From assembly GCF_020524355.2 (NCBI RefSeq), contig NZ_CP129019.1, forward strand, positions 3,534,001 through 3,598,000: a stretch of 64,000 nt of DNA, read 5' to 3'. How positions within the stretch are numbered: position 1 is the stretch's first letter; each line of letters opens with the position of its first letter. A model generated the notes under the pieces. The model ran no database searches, had not been told where the DNA came from, and saw only the letters and a program-made list of their open reading frames with translations. Origin of the DNA: Mesobacillus subterraneus (GTDB lineage: Bacteria > Bacillota > Bacilli > Bacillales > Cytobacillaceae). Made by a program: the position numbers and the translations under genes. Below, piece by piece: positions 26,670 through 35,501 of the stretch.

Positions 26670-27590
26670 TTACAATATATTCTTGAACGTCTTTGCCTGC
26701 TGGTCCAATTCGTGGGCAGCGCTGCCGATTTCTTTGAAAGCAGCAACTGCTTGTTCATTAAGTGTCTTGTTGTTAGTGATGCCAGTTTGCGAACGCTGGG
26801 TGGCTTTGTTAATTTTGCTGATTTCAGCAGCTATTCCGTCGATGTGTTCATTGACTTCCTGTATAGAATTTTGGACACGCGTGGCAAGCTTCCTGACTTC
26901 TCCCGCTACAACATTGAAGCCTCTTCCATGTTCTCCAGCCCTTGCAGCTTCGATGGCTGCGTTCAGGGCTAGCAGGTTGGTTTGTGCGGCAATCTCGCGG
27001 ATCGTTTGTACGATGCTTCCGATTGATGTGGCCTGGGATTTTAGTGTTTCTAGAATCTCGAGGTTTTCTTTTGATTCCTCTGCTAGTCTGATGGCTGCAG
27101 TGGCTGCTTCTTCGCTTCTTGTAATGCCCATTTCCGCTCGTCCGCTAAGGTCTTGAGACATTTGCTGTAGCTGCTCGGCAAGTCTTGTTGCAGTCAATTC
27201 ACGCTCAGTTATATCAGTGACCACCTTCACTACACCTGCGACTTTACCTGCAGAATCATACACAGGAGTATAAGTCGCCTCAAGCCAGAGCAGTTGGCCT
27301 CGTTTCGTGACCCGCAGGATTTTTTCCTGAAAGCTCTTGCCGCTGCGCAGATTTCTCCATAATTCCGTGTATTCTCTGCTCCCAGCAAATTCAGTTGTGC
27401 AGAATTGCTTATGCATTCTGCCCGGCATTTCTTCGACTCGGTATCCCATCGTCCTGGCGAAGTTTTCATTCGCCCAAAGGACTTTTCCAGTGGGGTCGAA
27501 CTCGATCATCGCCAGTGATCTTTCAATTGCTGCTAATACCGCATCTTCCTCAAAAACCTGGCTACTCTTTTTTTCCAATCTACTCTGCAT
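26670..27590 (-). CDS. Soluble PAS-domain methyl-accepting chemotaxis-type transducer
   Basis: A 306-residue protein with no membrane helix. Residues about 18-130 are a PAS domain with PAC motif ([20 protein letters not shown], then [20 protein letters not shown]). The C-terminal half is a short MCP signalling domain with the conserved hairpin tip [20 protein letters not shown], followed by [15 protein letters not shown]. It would sense an intracellular cue such as redox state or a small ligand and act on CheA/CheW. The short signalling helices give it fewer heptads than classical MCPs. ATG start preceded by GGAG. Monocistronic. Confidence 0.88.
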   Translation of the reverse strand: MQSRLEKKSSQVFEEDAVLAAIERSLAMIEFDPTGKVLWANENFARTMGYRVEEMPGRMHKQFCTTEFAGSREYTELWRNLRSGKSFQEKILRVTKRGQLLWLEATYTPVYDSAGKVAGVVKVVTDITERELTATRLAEQLQQMSQDLSGRAEMGITRSEEAATAAIRLAEESKENLEILETLKSQATSIGSIVQTIREIAAQTNLLALNAAIEAARAGEHGRGFNVVAGEVRKLATRVQNSIQEVNEHIDGIAAEISKINKATQRSQTGITNNKTLNEQAVAAFKEIGSAAHELDQQAKTFKNIL

Positions 27591-27763
27591 GTTTGGCTCC
27601 TCATCCTCATATGATATGTATCTTTGTTACTATCGTACTAGTCTTGACGCATATCGACAAACTTGAGCATGCATTAGGTCTCATGAATTGCCTCTTTCGC
27701 AATAGAAACACGGGACATCTCATGTTAAGATAATGGATAATCTATTTTAAGGATGGGATTCTT

Positions 27764-28327
27764 TTGGATCAAAAAATCTTGCCCGCATCTTCGAACATGA
27801 AAGAGTTTGAGCAATTTCTTGAAAGCCCTTTTGAAATTGGCGTCATGCTGGAGGTGCATATTTCTCAATTGAAAAATATTAATGCGATGACCAAACAGCA
27901 TGGCAAGAAAATGATCTATCATGTAGATATGATTCAAGGCCTGAAGAGTGATGACTATTCCACCGAGTATCTATGCCAGGAATACAAACCGTATGGACTG
28001 ATTTCAACGAAGTCGAGTGTCATTTTAAAGGCGAAACAAAAAGGAGTGCTCGCAGTGCAAAGAGTATTTTTAATTGATTCCCATGCACTCGAGAAAAGCT
28101 ATAAACTCATCGAAAAAACACGCCCAGATTATATTGAGGTTTTACCGGGAGCGATGCCTTGGATGATCAGGGAAGTAAAGGAACGTGTCCAAATCCCCAT
28201 TTTTGCAGGTGGCCTGATCCGAACCCGTGAGGAAGTTAAAAATGCACTCGATGCCGGGGCTTCTGCTATTACTACTTCCAAAAGGGAACTTTGGGAAATT
28301 AATCAATTTCAGAAATCAGACACATGA
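27764..28327 (+). CDS. glpP: Glycerol-3-phosphate-responsive antiterminator GlpP
   Basis: A 187-residue RNA-binding antiterminator. It starts with TTG (27764) nine bases after AAGGA. Recognisable family stretches are FEIGVMLEVHISQLKN, KKMIYHVDMIQGL, STKSSVILKAKQ, DYIEVLPGAMPW and PIFAGGLIRTREEV, a TIM-barrel-like fold. With glycerol-3-phosphate bound, GlpP stops the leader terminator of glpD from halting transcription. Here that target lies only 58 bp downstream (28386-28447), ahead of glpD, matching the B. subtilis arrangement. Confidence 0.93.
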   Translation: MDQKILPASSNMKEFEQFLESPFEIGVMLEVHISQLKNINAMTKQHGKKMIYHVDMIQGLKSDDYSTEYLCQEYKPYGLISTKSSVILKAKQKGVLAVQRVFLIDSHALEKSYKLIEKTRPDYIEVLPGAMPWMIREVKERVQIPIFAGGLIRTREEVKNALDAGASAITTSKRELWEINQFQKSDT

Positions 28328-28385
28328 AAATTCCAGGTGTCTGTGATATAATGATTACAAGTTAATATATCGGGTAGGAGAAATG

Positions 28386-28447
28386 GAGAGACCACGATAA
28401 CATTGCGGCTTTTGGGCGATAATGTTGTTTGTGGTCTCTCTTTTTTT
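28386..28447 (+). promoter_or_regulatory. glpD leader terminator, GlpP antitermination target
   Basis: GAGAGACCAC (28386-28395) pairs with GTGGTCTCTC (28431-28440) with an inner ATAACATT..AATGTT arm, followed by seven T residues. It lies in the untranslated leader between glpP and glpD. A TATAAT-like box at about 28347 could start the leader transcript. The layout is the known GlpP-controlled attenuator. Confidence 0.88.
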
Positions 28448-28469
28448 CATATTCAAGGAGGCGTATCGT

Positions 28470-30125
28470 ATGAAATTCTCAAATCTCAACCGTAAAAATA
28501 TAGTAGTAAAATTGAAAAAAGAAGCATTTGATGTTCTGGTGATTGGCGGCGGAATTACTGGTGCCGGAATTGCTGTGGATGCTGCAACAAGAGGAATGAA
28601 CATTGCCCTATTGGAAATGCAGGATTTTTCGGCCGGCACTTCAAGCCGTTCGACAAAGCTCGTGCACGGCGGCTTGCGCTATTTAAAGCAATTCGAAATA
28701 AAAATGGTAGCGGAAGTCGGCAAGGAACGTGCAATTGTGTATGAAAATGGCCCGCATGTCACGACACCGGAATGGATGCTCCTCCCCTTCCATAAAGGCG
28801 GAACATTCGGCAGCTTCAGTACTTCCATCGGACTGAGGGTGTATGACTTTTTAGCAGGCGTCAAAAGATCAGAACGCCGAAAAATGTTCAGTGCGGCTGA
28901 AACACTGGCAAAGGAACCACTCGTAAAAAAGGACGGATTGAAGGGCGGCGGCCATTATGTGGAATACCGTACCGATGACGCCCGACTGACGATTGAGGTC
29001 ATGAAGCTGGCGGTTGAAAAAGGTGCTACCGCATTGAATTATTCCAAAGTTAAAAAACTATTATATACAAATGGAATCGTGTCAGGTGTAGTGGTACAGG
29101 ATCTTTTAACAGGCGAGGAATACGAGGTTCATGCCAAAAAAGTTGTCAATGCAACTGGCCCGTGGGTTGATGACATTCGTGAAATGGATGATTCAAAAAA
29201 AGGAAAAACCCTGAAACTTTCAAAAGGTGTGCATATCGTCATCGATCAATCACGCTTCCCGCTCAAGCAGGCGATCTATTTCGACACGCCTGACGGAAGG
29301 ATGGTATTCGCGATTCCGCGCGATGGGAAAACCTATGTCGGCACGACCGATACTTTTTACAATGAAGACCCAATCAATCCTGGCATGACGGAAGAAGACA
29401 GAAGCTACTTGCTTAAAGCGATTCAATACATGTTCCCGGATGTGAAGGTCACCGAAAAAGATGTAGAATCCAGCTGGGCAGGCATTAGACCGCTAATCCA
29501 CGAGGATGGCAAGGCACCTTCTGAAATCTCCAGGAAAGATGAAATCTGGGAGTCCGATTCAAACCTGATCACCATCGCCGGCGGAAAGTTGACTGGCTAC
29601 CGCAAAATGGCGGAAACGATTGTCGATCTGCTTGCTGGAAAATTTTTTGAAGAAGAGGGACGCACCTTCCCGGCATCACAGACGAAGAATCTGCCTATTT
29701 CTGGCGGAAATGTCGGTGGCTCCACTAACCTAGATTCCTTTGTTGAAACGCAGCTGGAACAAGGTATGAAAGCTGGATTCACCACAGAAGAAGCTCGCCG
29801 TCTTGCCTACCAGTACGGATCAAACGCTCCGATCGTGTTCCAACTGGCATCTGCACATAAGCATCAAGCAGATCAACATGGTTTGCCATTGGAATTGTTC
29901 GCCAAGCTGATTTATGCTATCCAATATGAAGCGGCAGCAACACCAATCGACTTCTTCAACAGACGTACAGGAGCAATTTTGTTCGACATCCACCTTGTAC
30001 ACAACTTCAAAGAGAATGTCATCAACTTCATGCGCGACCAATTCAGCTGGAACGAACAGCAAGCGGAAGCCTATACACTGGAGCTCGAAGGAGCCTTAAC
30101 TGAAGCGGTCACCCCTGTAAAATAA
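28470..30125 (+). CDS. glpD: Aerobic glycerol-3-phosphate dehydrogenase
   Basis: A 551-residue FAD-dependent dehydrogenase that oxidises glycerol-3-phosphate to dihydroxyacetone phosphate and passes electrons to the quinone pool. The FAD-binding motif [16 protein letters not shown] is near residue 24; [43 protein letters not shown] and [10 protein letters not shown] follow; the C-terminal domain has the GlpD cap region. The ATG at 28470 has AAGGAGG eight bases upstream. Expression is gated by the GlpP-dependent leader terminator. Confidence 0.95.
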   Translation: MKFSNLNRKNIVVKLKKEAFDVLVIGGGITGAGIAVDAATRGMNIALLEMQDFSAGTSSRSTKLVHGGLRYLKQFEIKMVAEVGKERAIVYENGPHVTTPEWMLLPFHKGGTFGSFSTSIGLRVYDFLAGVKRSERRKMFSAAETLAKEPLVKKDGLKGGGHYVEYRTDDARLTIEVMKLAVEKGATALNYSKVKKLLYTNGIVSGVVVQDLLTGEEYEVHAKKVVNATGPWVDDIREMDDSKKGKTLKLSKGVHIVIDQSRFPLKQAIYFDTPDGRMVFAIPRDGKTYVGTTDTFYNEDPINPGMTEEDRSYLLKAIQYMFPDVKVTEKDVESSWAGIRPLIHEDGKAPSEISRKDEIWESDSNLITIAGGKLTGYRKMAETIVDLLAGKFFEEEGRTFPASQTKNLPISGGNVGGSTNLDSFVETQLEQGMKAGFTTEEARRLAYQYGSNAPIVFQLASAHKHQADQHGLPLELFAKLIYAIQYEAAATPIDFFNRRTGAILFDIHLVHNFKENVINFMRDQFSWNEQQAEAYTLELEGALTEAVTPVK

Positions 30126-30130
30126 AGCGA

Positions 30131-30162
30131 AGTCCCCTGACAGGATATCAGGGGACTTTTTT
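30131..30162 (+). terminator. Terminator of glpD
   Basis: AGTCCCCTGA pairs with TCAGGGGACT and is followed by TTTTTT. Confidence 0.9.
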
Positions 30163-30608
30163 CATCCATATTTCTTCTGGTGTTCCTTTTTCATCTTGAG
30201 ATACTCATGATCGGTTCTAGCCTGCTTCCATTTCTCCATAAATATCGCGGCAGATTCAGCCTTCACCGGATCATTCTGGCGCTCTTTCACCTTGCCGTCC
30301 TCCTCATACTTCCGTCCGCCCTTATAATTCGTATACCGGCGGGCGCGTGTGTAGCCCATCTGCAGGAATTTCCTTGCCATATCCATGCCGACAAAATCAC
30401 TTTTCGCCTTGTAATCCAGGAACATTTCATAAATTTTCTCAGAAGATTCTCTGGCGATGTCCGGTGTTTTGAATCTCCAATGTTGCAGGATTTCACCTTT
30501 ATAAGGTTCAACCAGCAGAACTCCCTGTTCTCCCCTGCCCACCCGGTACAGTTCTGGCTTTTGGCGAAAATCAATGGCATCAAAATCAAGGTCATAGTTG
30601 AAAGGCAT
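30162..30608 (-). CDS. DUF4385 domain protein
   Basis: A 148-residue soluble protein beginning MPFNYDLDFDAIDFR and containing YRVGRGEQGVLLVEPYKGEI and HWRFKTPDIA, characteristic of DUF4385, a widespread family of unknown function also found in phages. The frame extends 53 codons further upstream through a hydrophobic stretch, but the ATG at 30608 with AAAGGA eight bases upstream is the family start. It is divergent from the gene at 30724. Confidence 0.82.
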   Translation of the reverse strand: MPFNYDLDFDAIDFRQKPELYRVGRGEQGVLLVEPYKGEILQHWRFKTPDIARESSEKIYEMFLDYKAKSDFVGMDMARKFLQMGYTRARRYTNYKGGRKYEEDGKVKERQNDPVKAESAAIFMEKWKQARTDHEYLKMKKEHQKKYG

Positions 30609-30723
30609 TTTATCATTCCTTTTTGGAGATTGTTTACCCTTTTTTATCTCTAAATAACGGGCACCGATATAAGGGCCCAGTGAATAGACTATAGGCATGA
30701 ATATAATGAGTGGAGTGAGAAGA

Positions 30724-31107
30724 ATGGTTAAGTACCAGCCTTTCAGCGGAACAGTCACCATGATCAATGATTTTTCGGTTACACCCTCTGGCGAAAATGA
30801 AGGGTGCTATCGACTGATGTCCGTCATCGATGGAGCGGGAAGACAAGTGAATTTTGTGATTGAACCCAAAACCTACTTTGTGGACCAGGCAATGGTCGGT
30901 GTTGGTGACATGGTAACAGGCTATTTCGATGCCGACGCACCTGTCCCGCTGATCTATCCCCCACAATACAGGGCCCTTGTCATGGTCAAAGAAACACCTG
31001 GCCAGAATGTGAAGGTCGACTTTTTCAACAGGCAGCTGATCAGCAGTGATGGCATGCTCAAGCTTAATCTATCACCTGGAATACCGATTTTATTGGAAAA
31101 TGGCTAA
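30724..31107 (+). CDS. Hypothetical protein, beta-rich
   Basis: A 127-residue protein starting MVKYQPFSGTVTMINDF. It has alternating hydrophobic strands (VNFVIEPKTYFVDQ, DMVTGYFDADAPVPLIYPPQY, RALVMVKE) suggesting a small beta-barrel, OB-like by eye. The start at 30724 has GGAG at eight-base spacing; an ATG nine codons earlier lacks one. No family assigned with confidence. It shares a divergent upstream region with the DUF4385 gene. Confidence 0.6.
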   Translation: MVKYQPFSGTVTMINDFSVTPSGENEGCYRLMSVIDGAGRQVNFVIEPKTYFVDQAMVGVGDMVTGYFDADAPVPLIYPPQYRALVMVKETPGQNVKVDFFNRQLISSDGMLKLNLSPGIPILLENG

Positions 31108-31212
31108 AGATTTACAAAGAATCCTGCTGACAGGAATCTGATTGTGGTCTACGGTCCATCTACCTTCAGCATCCCGGCGCAAACGACGCCGTACAGGATT
31201 ATTGTATTATGT

Positions 31213-31828
31213 TAAGAAAAGCGCAAGCGCCTTGGTCAGCCCCGACAAGCGCTGGAGGGCCTGACAGTGAAGTCGCTCTTTGACTTCATTGGCAGGACCG
31301 AAATCGAAATGTATAGCCGACTGTCCAGAAACGCAGAAACTGGAGACTCCGACAAAGAAGCGCTTTTTGCTTCTGCCGGCGGAGTTGAAGTTTCGGAGTT
31401 TCTAGGAGGCGAAACTAGACAATTCGAAATGCGGAGGCGACTGCCCAACTCCGACAAGCGTTGGAGGGCCTGACAGTGAAGTCGCTCTTTGACTTCATTG
31501 GCAGGACCGAAACGTCTCGAGGAGTTAGGAGCCGCAGCAGGACAAGCGACTCGAGGGGCTAGGCGCTGGAGCTGGACAAAGAAAAGCGCAAGCGCCTTGG
31601 TCAGCCCCGACAAGCGCTGGAGGGCCTGACAGTGAAGTCGCTCTTTGACTTCACTGGCAGGACCGAAATGGAAATGTATAGCCGACTGTCCAGAAACGGA
31701 GAAACTGGAGACTCCGACAAAGAAGCGCTTTTTGCTTCTGCCGGCGGAGTTGAAGTTTCGGAGTTTCTAGGAGGCGAAACTAGACATGCGTCTCGAGGGG
31801 CTAGGCGCTGGAGCTGGACACTAATCTA
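31213..31828 (+). repeat. Cluster of dispersed elements including extended forms
   Basis: Two extended copies and partial copies in direct orientation, starting at GAAAAGCGCAAGCGCC (31214 and 31582). Extended copies carry an extra module with nested inverted repeats, AGAAGCGCTTTTTGCTTCT and GGAGACTCCG..CGGAGTTTC, after GGCAGGACCGAAA. A 68-codon frame (31267-31473) and a 66-codon frame at 31632 lie wholly inside the repeats and recur in other copies; I treat them as non-genic. Confidence 0.88.
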
Positions 31829-31883
31829 AATACAAAATTACTTTACTTTCTTTTTCAGTATTATCAACGGTTTGACTCCTTTC

Positions 31884-31899
31884 AATCAAACGTTTGATT
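31884..31899. promoter_or_regulatory. Perfect 16-bp palindrome, operator-like
   Basis: AATCAAACGTTTGATT is a perfect palindrome of the kind bound by TetR-family repressors. No TetR gene is adjacent in the window, so its use is unknown. Confidence 0.45.
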
Positions 31900-32017
31900 A
31901 ACTATTCGATAAAGGATTCTTCCTCACATCCTGCCAAATTTCAGATTGCTCTAACTCCCCATCAAGCTGGAAAAGCAAGTCCTCTCTGCCCCTTGCTGCC
32001 ATGACTTGCGTGTTCAC
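31898..32017 (-). CDS. Possible small ORF (39 aa)
   Basis: A minus-strand frame from GTG 32017 to TAA 31898 reads VNTQVMAARGREDLL then FQLDGELEQSEIWQDV: soluble, acidic and protein-like, with AAAGGTG overlapping the start. It ends inside the palindrome at 31884. It could equally be the decayed end of a lost gene. Confidence 0.25.
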   Translation of the reverse strand: MNTQVMAARGREDLLFQLDGELEQSEIWQDVRKNPLSNS

Positions 32018-32028
32018 CTTTTTAGACA

Positions 32029-32070
32029 AAAAAAAAAGAACCTAACCTGAGATTTCGATTAGGTTCTTTT
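32029..32070 (-). terminator. Terminator of the DUF305 gene
   Basis: On the minus strand GAACCTAA and TTAGGTTC pair and are followed by ten T residues. Confidence 0.88.
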
Positions 32071-32082
32071 CGCCAGATCCTG

Positions 32083-32541
32083 TCAATCTTCCTTCTCCTC
32101 AAGATCCTTGATCAGTGTCTTCATCTCGCTGATTTCTTTACGCTGTGCCTTGATGATTTCATCGGCAAGTTTTTTCACTCGTGGATCCTCGATTTCAGCA
32201 CGCTCACTTGTTAAAATCGCAATTGAATGGTGCGGAATCATTGCTTTCATCCATGATGTATCATCAACGGTTGTCTGGCTCCGGACCAGGAACAGGGAAA
32301 CCGCAATCAGTAAAGCACTGCCGGCATAAATTCCTAAGTTGGCTTTTTTATTAGTATACATTTTGAGCATGAACGAAAGCATAACAATCGCCATTACACC
32401 GCCCATGATCAAGGCTATATATAGTCTCGTTTCGCTAAAGTATACATGATCAATGCTATATGCATTTAAATACATCAGGATAAACATGATGATGGTCGAT
32501 GTCAGCACCATCAAGCCAAATCTGCCATAATTATTTTTCAT
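32083..32541 (-). CDS. Membrane protein with DUF305 domain
   Basis: A 152-residue protein with three hydrophobic helices in the first 90 residues and a C-terminal DUF305-like four-helix segment. The metal-type motif MIPHHS is present, as is DPRVKKLADEIIKAQRKEISEMK. DUF305 proteins bind copper or other metals in the few studied cases; here the domain probably faces outward. The ATG follows GGAGGG at six-base spacing. Monocistronic. Confidence 0.82.
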   Translation of the reverse strand: MKNNYGRFGLMVLTSTIIMFILMYLNAYSIDHVYFSETRLYIALIMGGVMAIVMLSFMLKMYTNKKANLGIYAGSALLIAVSLFLVRSQTTVDDTSWMKAMIPHHSIAILTSERAEIEDPRVKKLADEIIKAQRKEISEMKTLIKDLEEKED

Positions 32542-32862
32542 CGTCTTCCCTCCATTTTGACCTGGTTAAATCCTATTAGTATCACAATACCCTCCTAGCT
32601 AATTAATATTCGTCCCCTATGCTGGTTTGTATTTTTCTTAAAGGGGGTAAATAGTTTTCATGTTCTATGGGATATTTTTACCAATTTAACAGATTATTTA
32701 ACAAATTCCTATAATACTAATAATTTTAAATACACTTTCTTTTCGAGGAAAATGATCAAAAACCCTTTTATATCAATAGTTCAGGAGATCCCTTCCTGAT
32801 ATTGTTTTTGACAATTCACACTTCAAAAAGTATCCTAGAATAGAAAACAGGGAGGGGTAATC
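32542..32862. other. Divergent intergenic region
   Basis: AT-rich leader between the divergent DUF305 and POT transporter genes. I see no gene and no recognised riboswitch; it presumably holds the two promoters. Confidence 0.5.
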
Positions 32863-34356
32863 ATGTCAAACCATAATAGGCAGAAAATTGTGGATAGTGT
32901 ACCTCAAACAGGATTCTTCGGACATCCTAAAGGTCTCTTCACACTTTTCTTCACGGAGTTTTGGGAGCGCTTTTCTTACTATGGAATGAGAGCAATCCTA
33001 GTATTCTACATGTATTACGAAGTATCAAAAGGCGGCTTGGGGCTTGATGAAACTCTAGCGCTTTCCATCATGTCCATTTACGGATCACTTGTTTACATGT
33101 CAGGTATCATCGGTGGTTGGCTCGCTGACCGGATCTTCGGTACATCACGAGCTGTATTCTACGGCGGAATCCTGATCATGTTAGGTCATATCGCTCTTGC
33201 GATTCCTGGTAGCATCACAATGTTCTTCGTGTCGATGATCCTGATCGTAATTGGAACAGGTTTATTGAAACCAAACGTTTCTACTGTAGTTGGTGAAATG
33301 TACAGCGAAAATGACGCTCGCCGTGACGCTGGTTTCACGATTTTCTACATGGGTATCAACGCAGGTGCTTTCCTGGCGCCACTTATCGTTGGAACTGTAT
33401 CTAAGGCTTACAACTTCCATTACGGCTTCGCAATTGCCGCAATCGGTATGTTCATAGGACTAGTTGTTTTCGTTCTTACAAAGAAAAAGAATCTGGGTCT
33501 TGCTGGTACAGCAGTACCAAACCCGCTTTCACCATCTGAAAAGAAAAAGACTTTCATGATCGTTGCTATAGCGATTGTCGCAATCGGTATTTTAAGTGCT
33601 ATATTAATTCCTGCTGGACTTTTAACATTCGAAAGCTTTATTAACCTTGTAACAATTCTTGGTATCTTAATTCCGACTGCATACTTTATCATCATGTATC
33701 GCAGCCCTAAAACAACAGAAGTGGAACGTTCACGCATTCTTGCCTATATTCCATTATTCCTGGCAGCGGTCATGTTCTGGGCGATCCAGGAGCAAGGTTC
33801 AACTATCCTTGCTAACTATGCGGACAAGCGTACACAGCTTGAGTTCGCGGGAATCACCATTTCACCGGCATGGTTCCAGTCGCTTAACCCATTATTCATC
33901 ATCATCTTCGCACCAATTTTTGCAGGATTATGGGTAAAAATGGGCGATCGACAGCCATCGATTCCTAAGAAATTCTCATTCTCATTGATGTTCGCTGGTC
34001 TTTCATTCCTTGTTATTTTGATTCCTGGATACTTCACAGGTTCAGATGCTCTAGTTAGTCCTTTATGGCTTGTACTTAGCTACCTGATTGTTGTATTCGG
34101 TGAATTGCTGATTTCTCCTGTTGGACTATCAGCTACCACTAAGCTTGCTCCGGCTGCTTTCTCTGCACAAACGATGAGCCTCTGGTTCCTTGCAAGTGCT
34201 GCAGCACAAGCAATCAATGCACAGATCGTGAAGTTCTACTCTGTTGAAACAGAGATGGCTTACTTCGGTACAATCGGTGGAGCATCCATCGTGTTAGGTA
34301 TCCTCCTCTTCATCATGTCACCTAAGATTCAGGGATATATGAAAGGCATTAAGTAA
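32863..34356 (+). CDS. POT-family proton-coupled di/tripeptide transporter (DtpT-like)
   Basis: A 497-residue major-facilitator protein with about 14 membrane segments. The POT signature FFTEFWERFSYYGMRAIL contains the ExxERFxYY proton-coupling motif in helix 1; GGWLADRIFG is the helix 2-3 loop; GTGLLKPNVSTVVGEMY and FTIFYMGINAGAFLAPLI are the PTR2 signatures. It imports short peptides with protons. Start preceded by GGAGGGG. Monocistronic. Confidence 0.93.
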   Translation: MSNHNRQKIVDSVPQTGFFGHPKGLFTLFFTEFWERFSYYGMRAILVFYMYYEVSKGGLGLDETLALSIMSIYGSLVYMSGIIGGWLADRIFGTSRAVFYGGILIMLGHIALAIPGSITMFFVSMILIVIGTGLLKPNVSTVVGEMYSENDARRDAGFTIFYMGINAGAFLAPLIVGTVSKAYNFHYGFAIAAIGMFIGLVVFVLTKKKNLGLAGTAVPNPLSPSEKKKTFMIVAIAIVAIGILSAILIPAGLLTFESFINLVTILGILIPTAYFIIMYRSPKTTEVERSRILAYIPLFLAAVMFWAIQEQGSTILANYADKRTQLEFAGITISPAWFQSLNPLFIIIFAPIFAGLWVKMGDRQPSIPKKFSFSLMFAGLSFLVILIPGYFTGSDALVSPLWLVLSYLIVVFGELLISPVGLSATTKLAPAAFSAQTMSLWFLASAAAQAINAQIVKFYSVETEMAYFGTIGGASIVLGILLFIMSPKIQGYMKGIK

Positions 34357-34371
34357 TTATTAAAATGTAAA

Positions 34372-34407
34372 AAGACGGTTACTCCATATAGGAGGGCCGT
34401 CTTTTTT
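34372..34407 (+). terminator. Terminator of the peptide transporter gene
   Basis: AAGACGG and CCGTCTT pair around an inner arm and are followed by six T residues. Confidence 0.85.
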
Positions 34408-34480
34408 GCTATTTTGCCGATAAATATTTCTTTTTGAATTATTTTTTTGCTATGTTGTTAACAGTAAGCAATAAGGGGGA

Positions 34481-35443
34481 ATGAAGTTGACCTATATCCT
34501 ATTAACAATTGGCTTTGCCTTACTCATAAAGGGAGCGGATTATTTTGTCGAGGGTTCTTCTAAAATTGCCACACTTCTCAGGGTTCCTCCCCTGTTGGTT
34601 GGTTTGACGATTGTCGCTTTCGGTACAAGCTCACCGGAAGCGACGGTCAGTATCATTGCCGCAATGGAAGGCAGCAGCGAGGTTTCTCTTGGGAACGTCA
34701 TCGGGAGCAATATTTTCAATATCACGCTTGTTGTCGGCATCACAGCTATGATTAATCCGCTTGCAGTTGAAACTATGACAATCCGCAAAGAAATACCGTT
34801 CACCCTGCTGGCAAGTGTAGCACTGGCAGCAGTCGCCAATGATATAGCACTCGATATGGCAAACATCGATTTAATTGGCAGAAGCGAAGGCATTATCCTG
34901 CTTCTCTTCTTTATGATTTTCCTTTATTACATCATCGAGGTTGCCTTGAATAACCGTGAACCAGCACCAGATGCGGCGACAGTTACCAGCAGAGGAACTT
35001 GGGGAAAGAATATTTTCTTTACGCTTGCCGGCCTCGCTGCAATAATCTTTGGTGGTGACCTGGTCGTTGATAATGCAACGAAAATCGCACTAACACTCGG
35101 AATGAGTGACACTCTCGCAGGTCTGACGATTGTGGCGGTCGGTACCTCATTGCCTGAATTGATTACATCCATTACCGCCGCTCTGAAAAAGAAAACCGAA
35201 ATTGCCCTCGGCAATATTGTCGGAAGCAATATTTTCAACATCCTTTTTGTCCTGGGGACATCGGCCACCATCTCGCCGCTCGCTGTTAATGGTAAAATTT
35301 TTACCGATATCGCCTTAATGATTATTTTAACAGCTGTCCTATTAATTTTCTCAAGATCTAAATTCAGGATTTCAAAAATAGAGGGAGCGATACTTGCCGC
35401 TGGTTACATCGTGTATTTGGTTTATATTATTTTCCGGAATTAA
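34481..35443 (+). CDS. Calcium/sodium antiporter, CaCA family (YrbG-like)
   Basis: A 320-residue protein with ten hydrophobic segments and the duplicated alpha repeats of the family: GTSSPEATVSIIAA with GNVIGSNIFN in the first half, and GTSLPELITSITAA with GNIVGSNIFN in the second. The Glu in each PE motif is the ion ligand. It likely exports Ca(II) using sodium or protons. The ATG at 34481 is very close to AAGGGGGA; a TTG two codons later (34487) is better spaced, so the start may shift slightly. Monocistronic. Confidence 0.92.
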   Translation: MKLTYILLTIGFALLIKGADYFVEGSSKIATLLRVPPLLVGLTIVAFGTSSPEATVSIIAAMEGSSEVSLGNVIGSNIFNITLVVGITAMINPLAVETMTIRKEIPFTLLASVALAAVANDIALDMANIDLIGRSEGIILLLFFMIFLYYIIEVALNNREPAPDAATVTSRGTWGKNIFFTLAGLAAIIFGGDLVVDNATKIALTLGMSDTLAGLTIVAVGTSLPELITSITAALKKKTEIALGNIVGSNIFNILFVLGTSATISPLAVNGKIFTDIALMIILTAVLLIFSRSKFRISKIEGAILAAGYIVYLVYIIFRN

Positions 35444-35449
35444 AAAACG

Positions 35450-35479
35450 AAAAGGCCTGACTGAATTGGCAGGCCTTTT
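35450..35479. terminator. Bidirectional terminator
   Basis: AAAAGGCCTG is complementary to CAGGCCTTTT across a 10-nt loop. It lies between two convergent genes (CaCA antiporter and NUDIX-GNAT). Confidence 0.88.
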
Positions 35480-35501
35480 CCATGCAGTGAAATACGGCAA
35501 C

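Noticed and set aside
30609..30767. N-terminal hydrophobic extension of the DUF4385 protein
   Set aside because: The family starts at MPFNYDLDFD, and a good ribosome site precedes that ATG; the extension overlaps the divergent promoter region.
31267..31473. Recurrent 68-codon frame (also at 38741, 38950 and 61247, truncated at 31632)
   Set aside because: It lies wholly within the dispersed element's stem-loop sequence and is mirrored by frames on the other strand; conservation follows from repeat identity, not coding selection.
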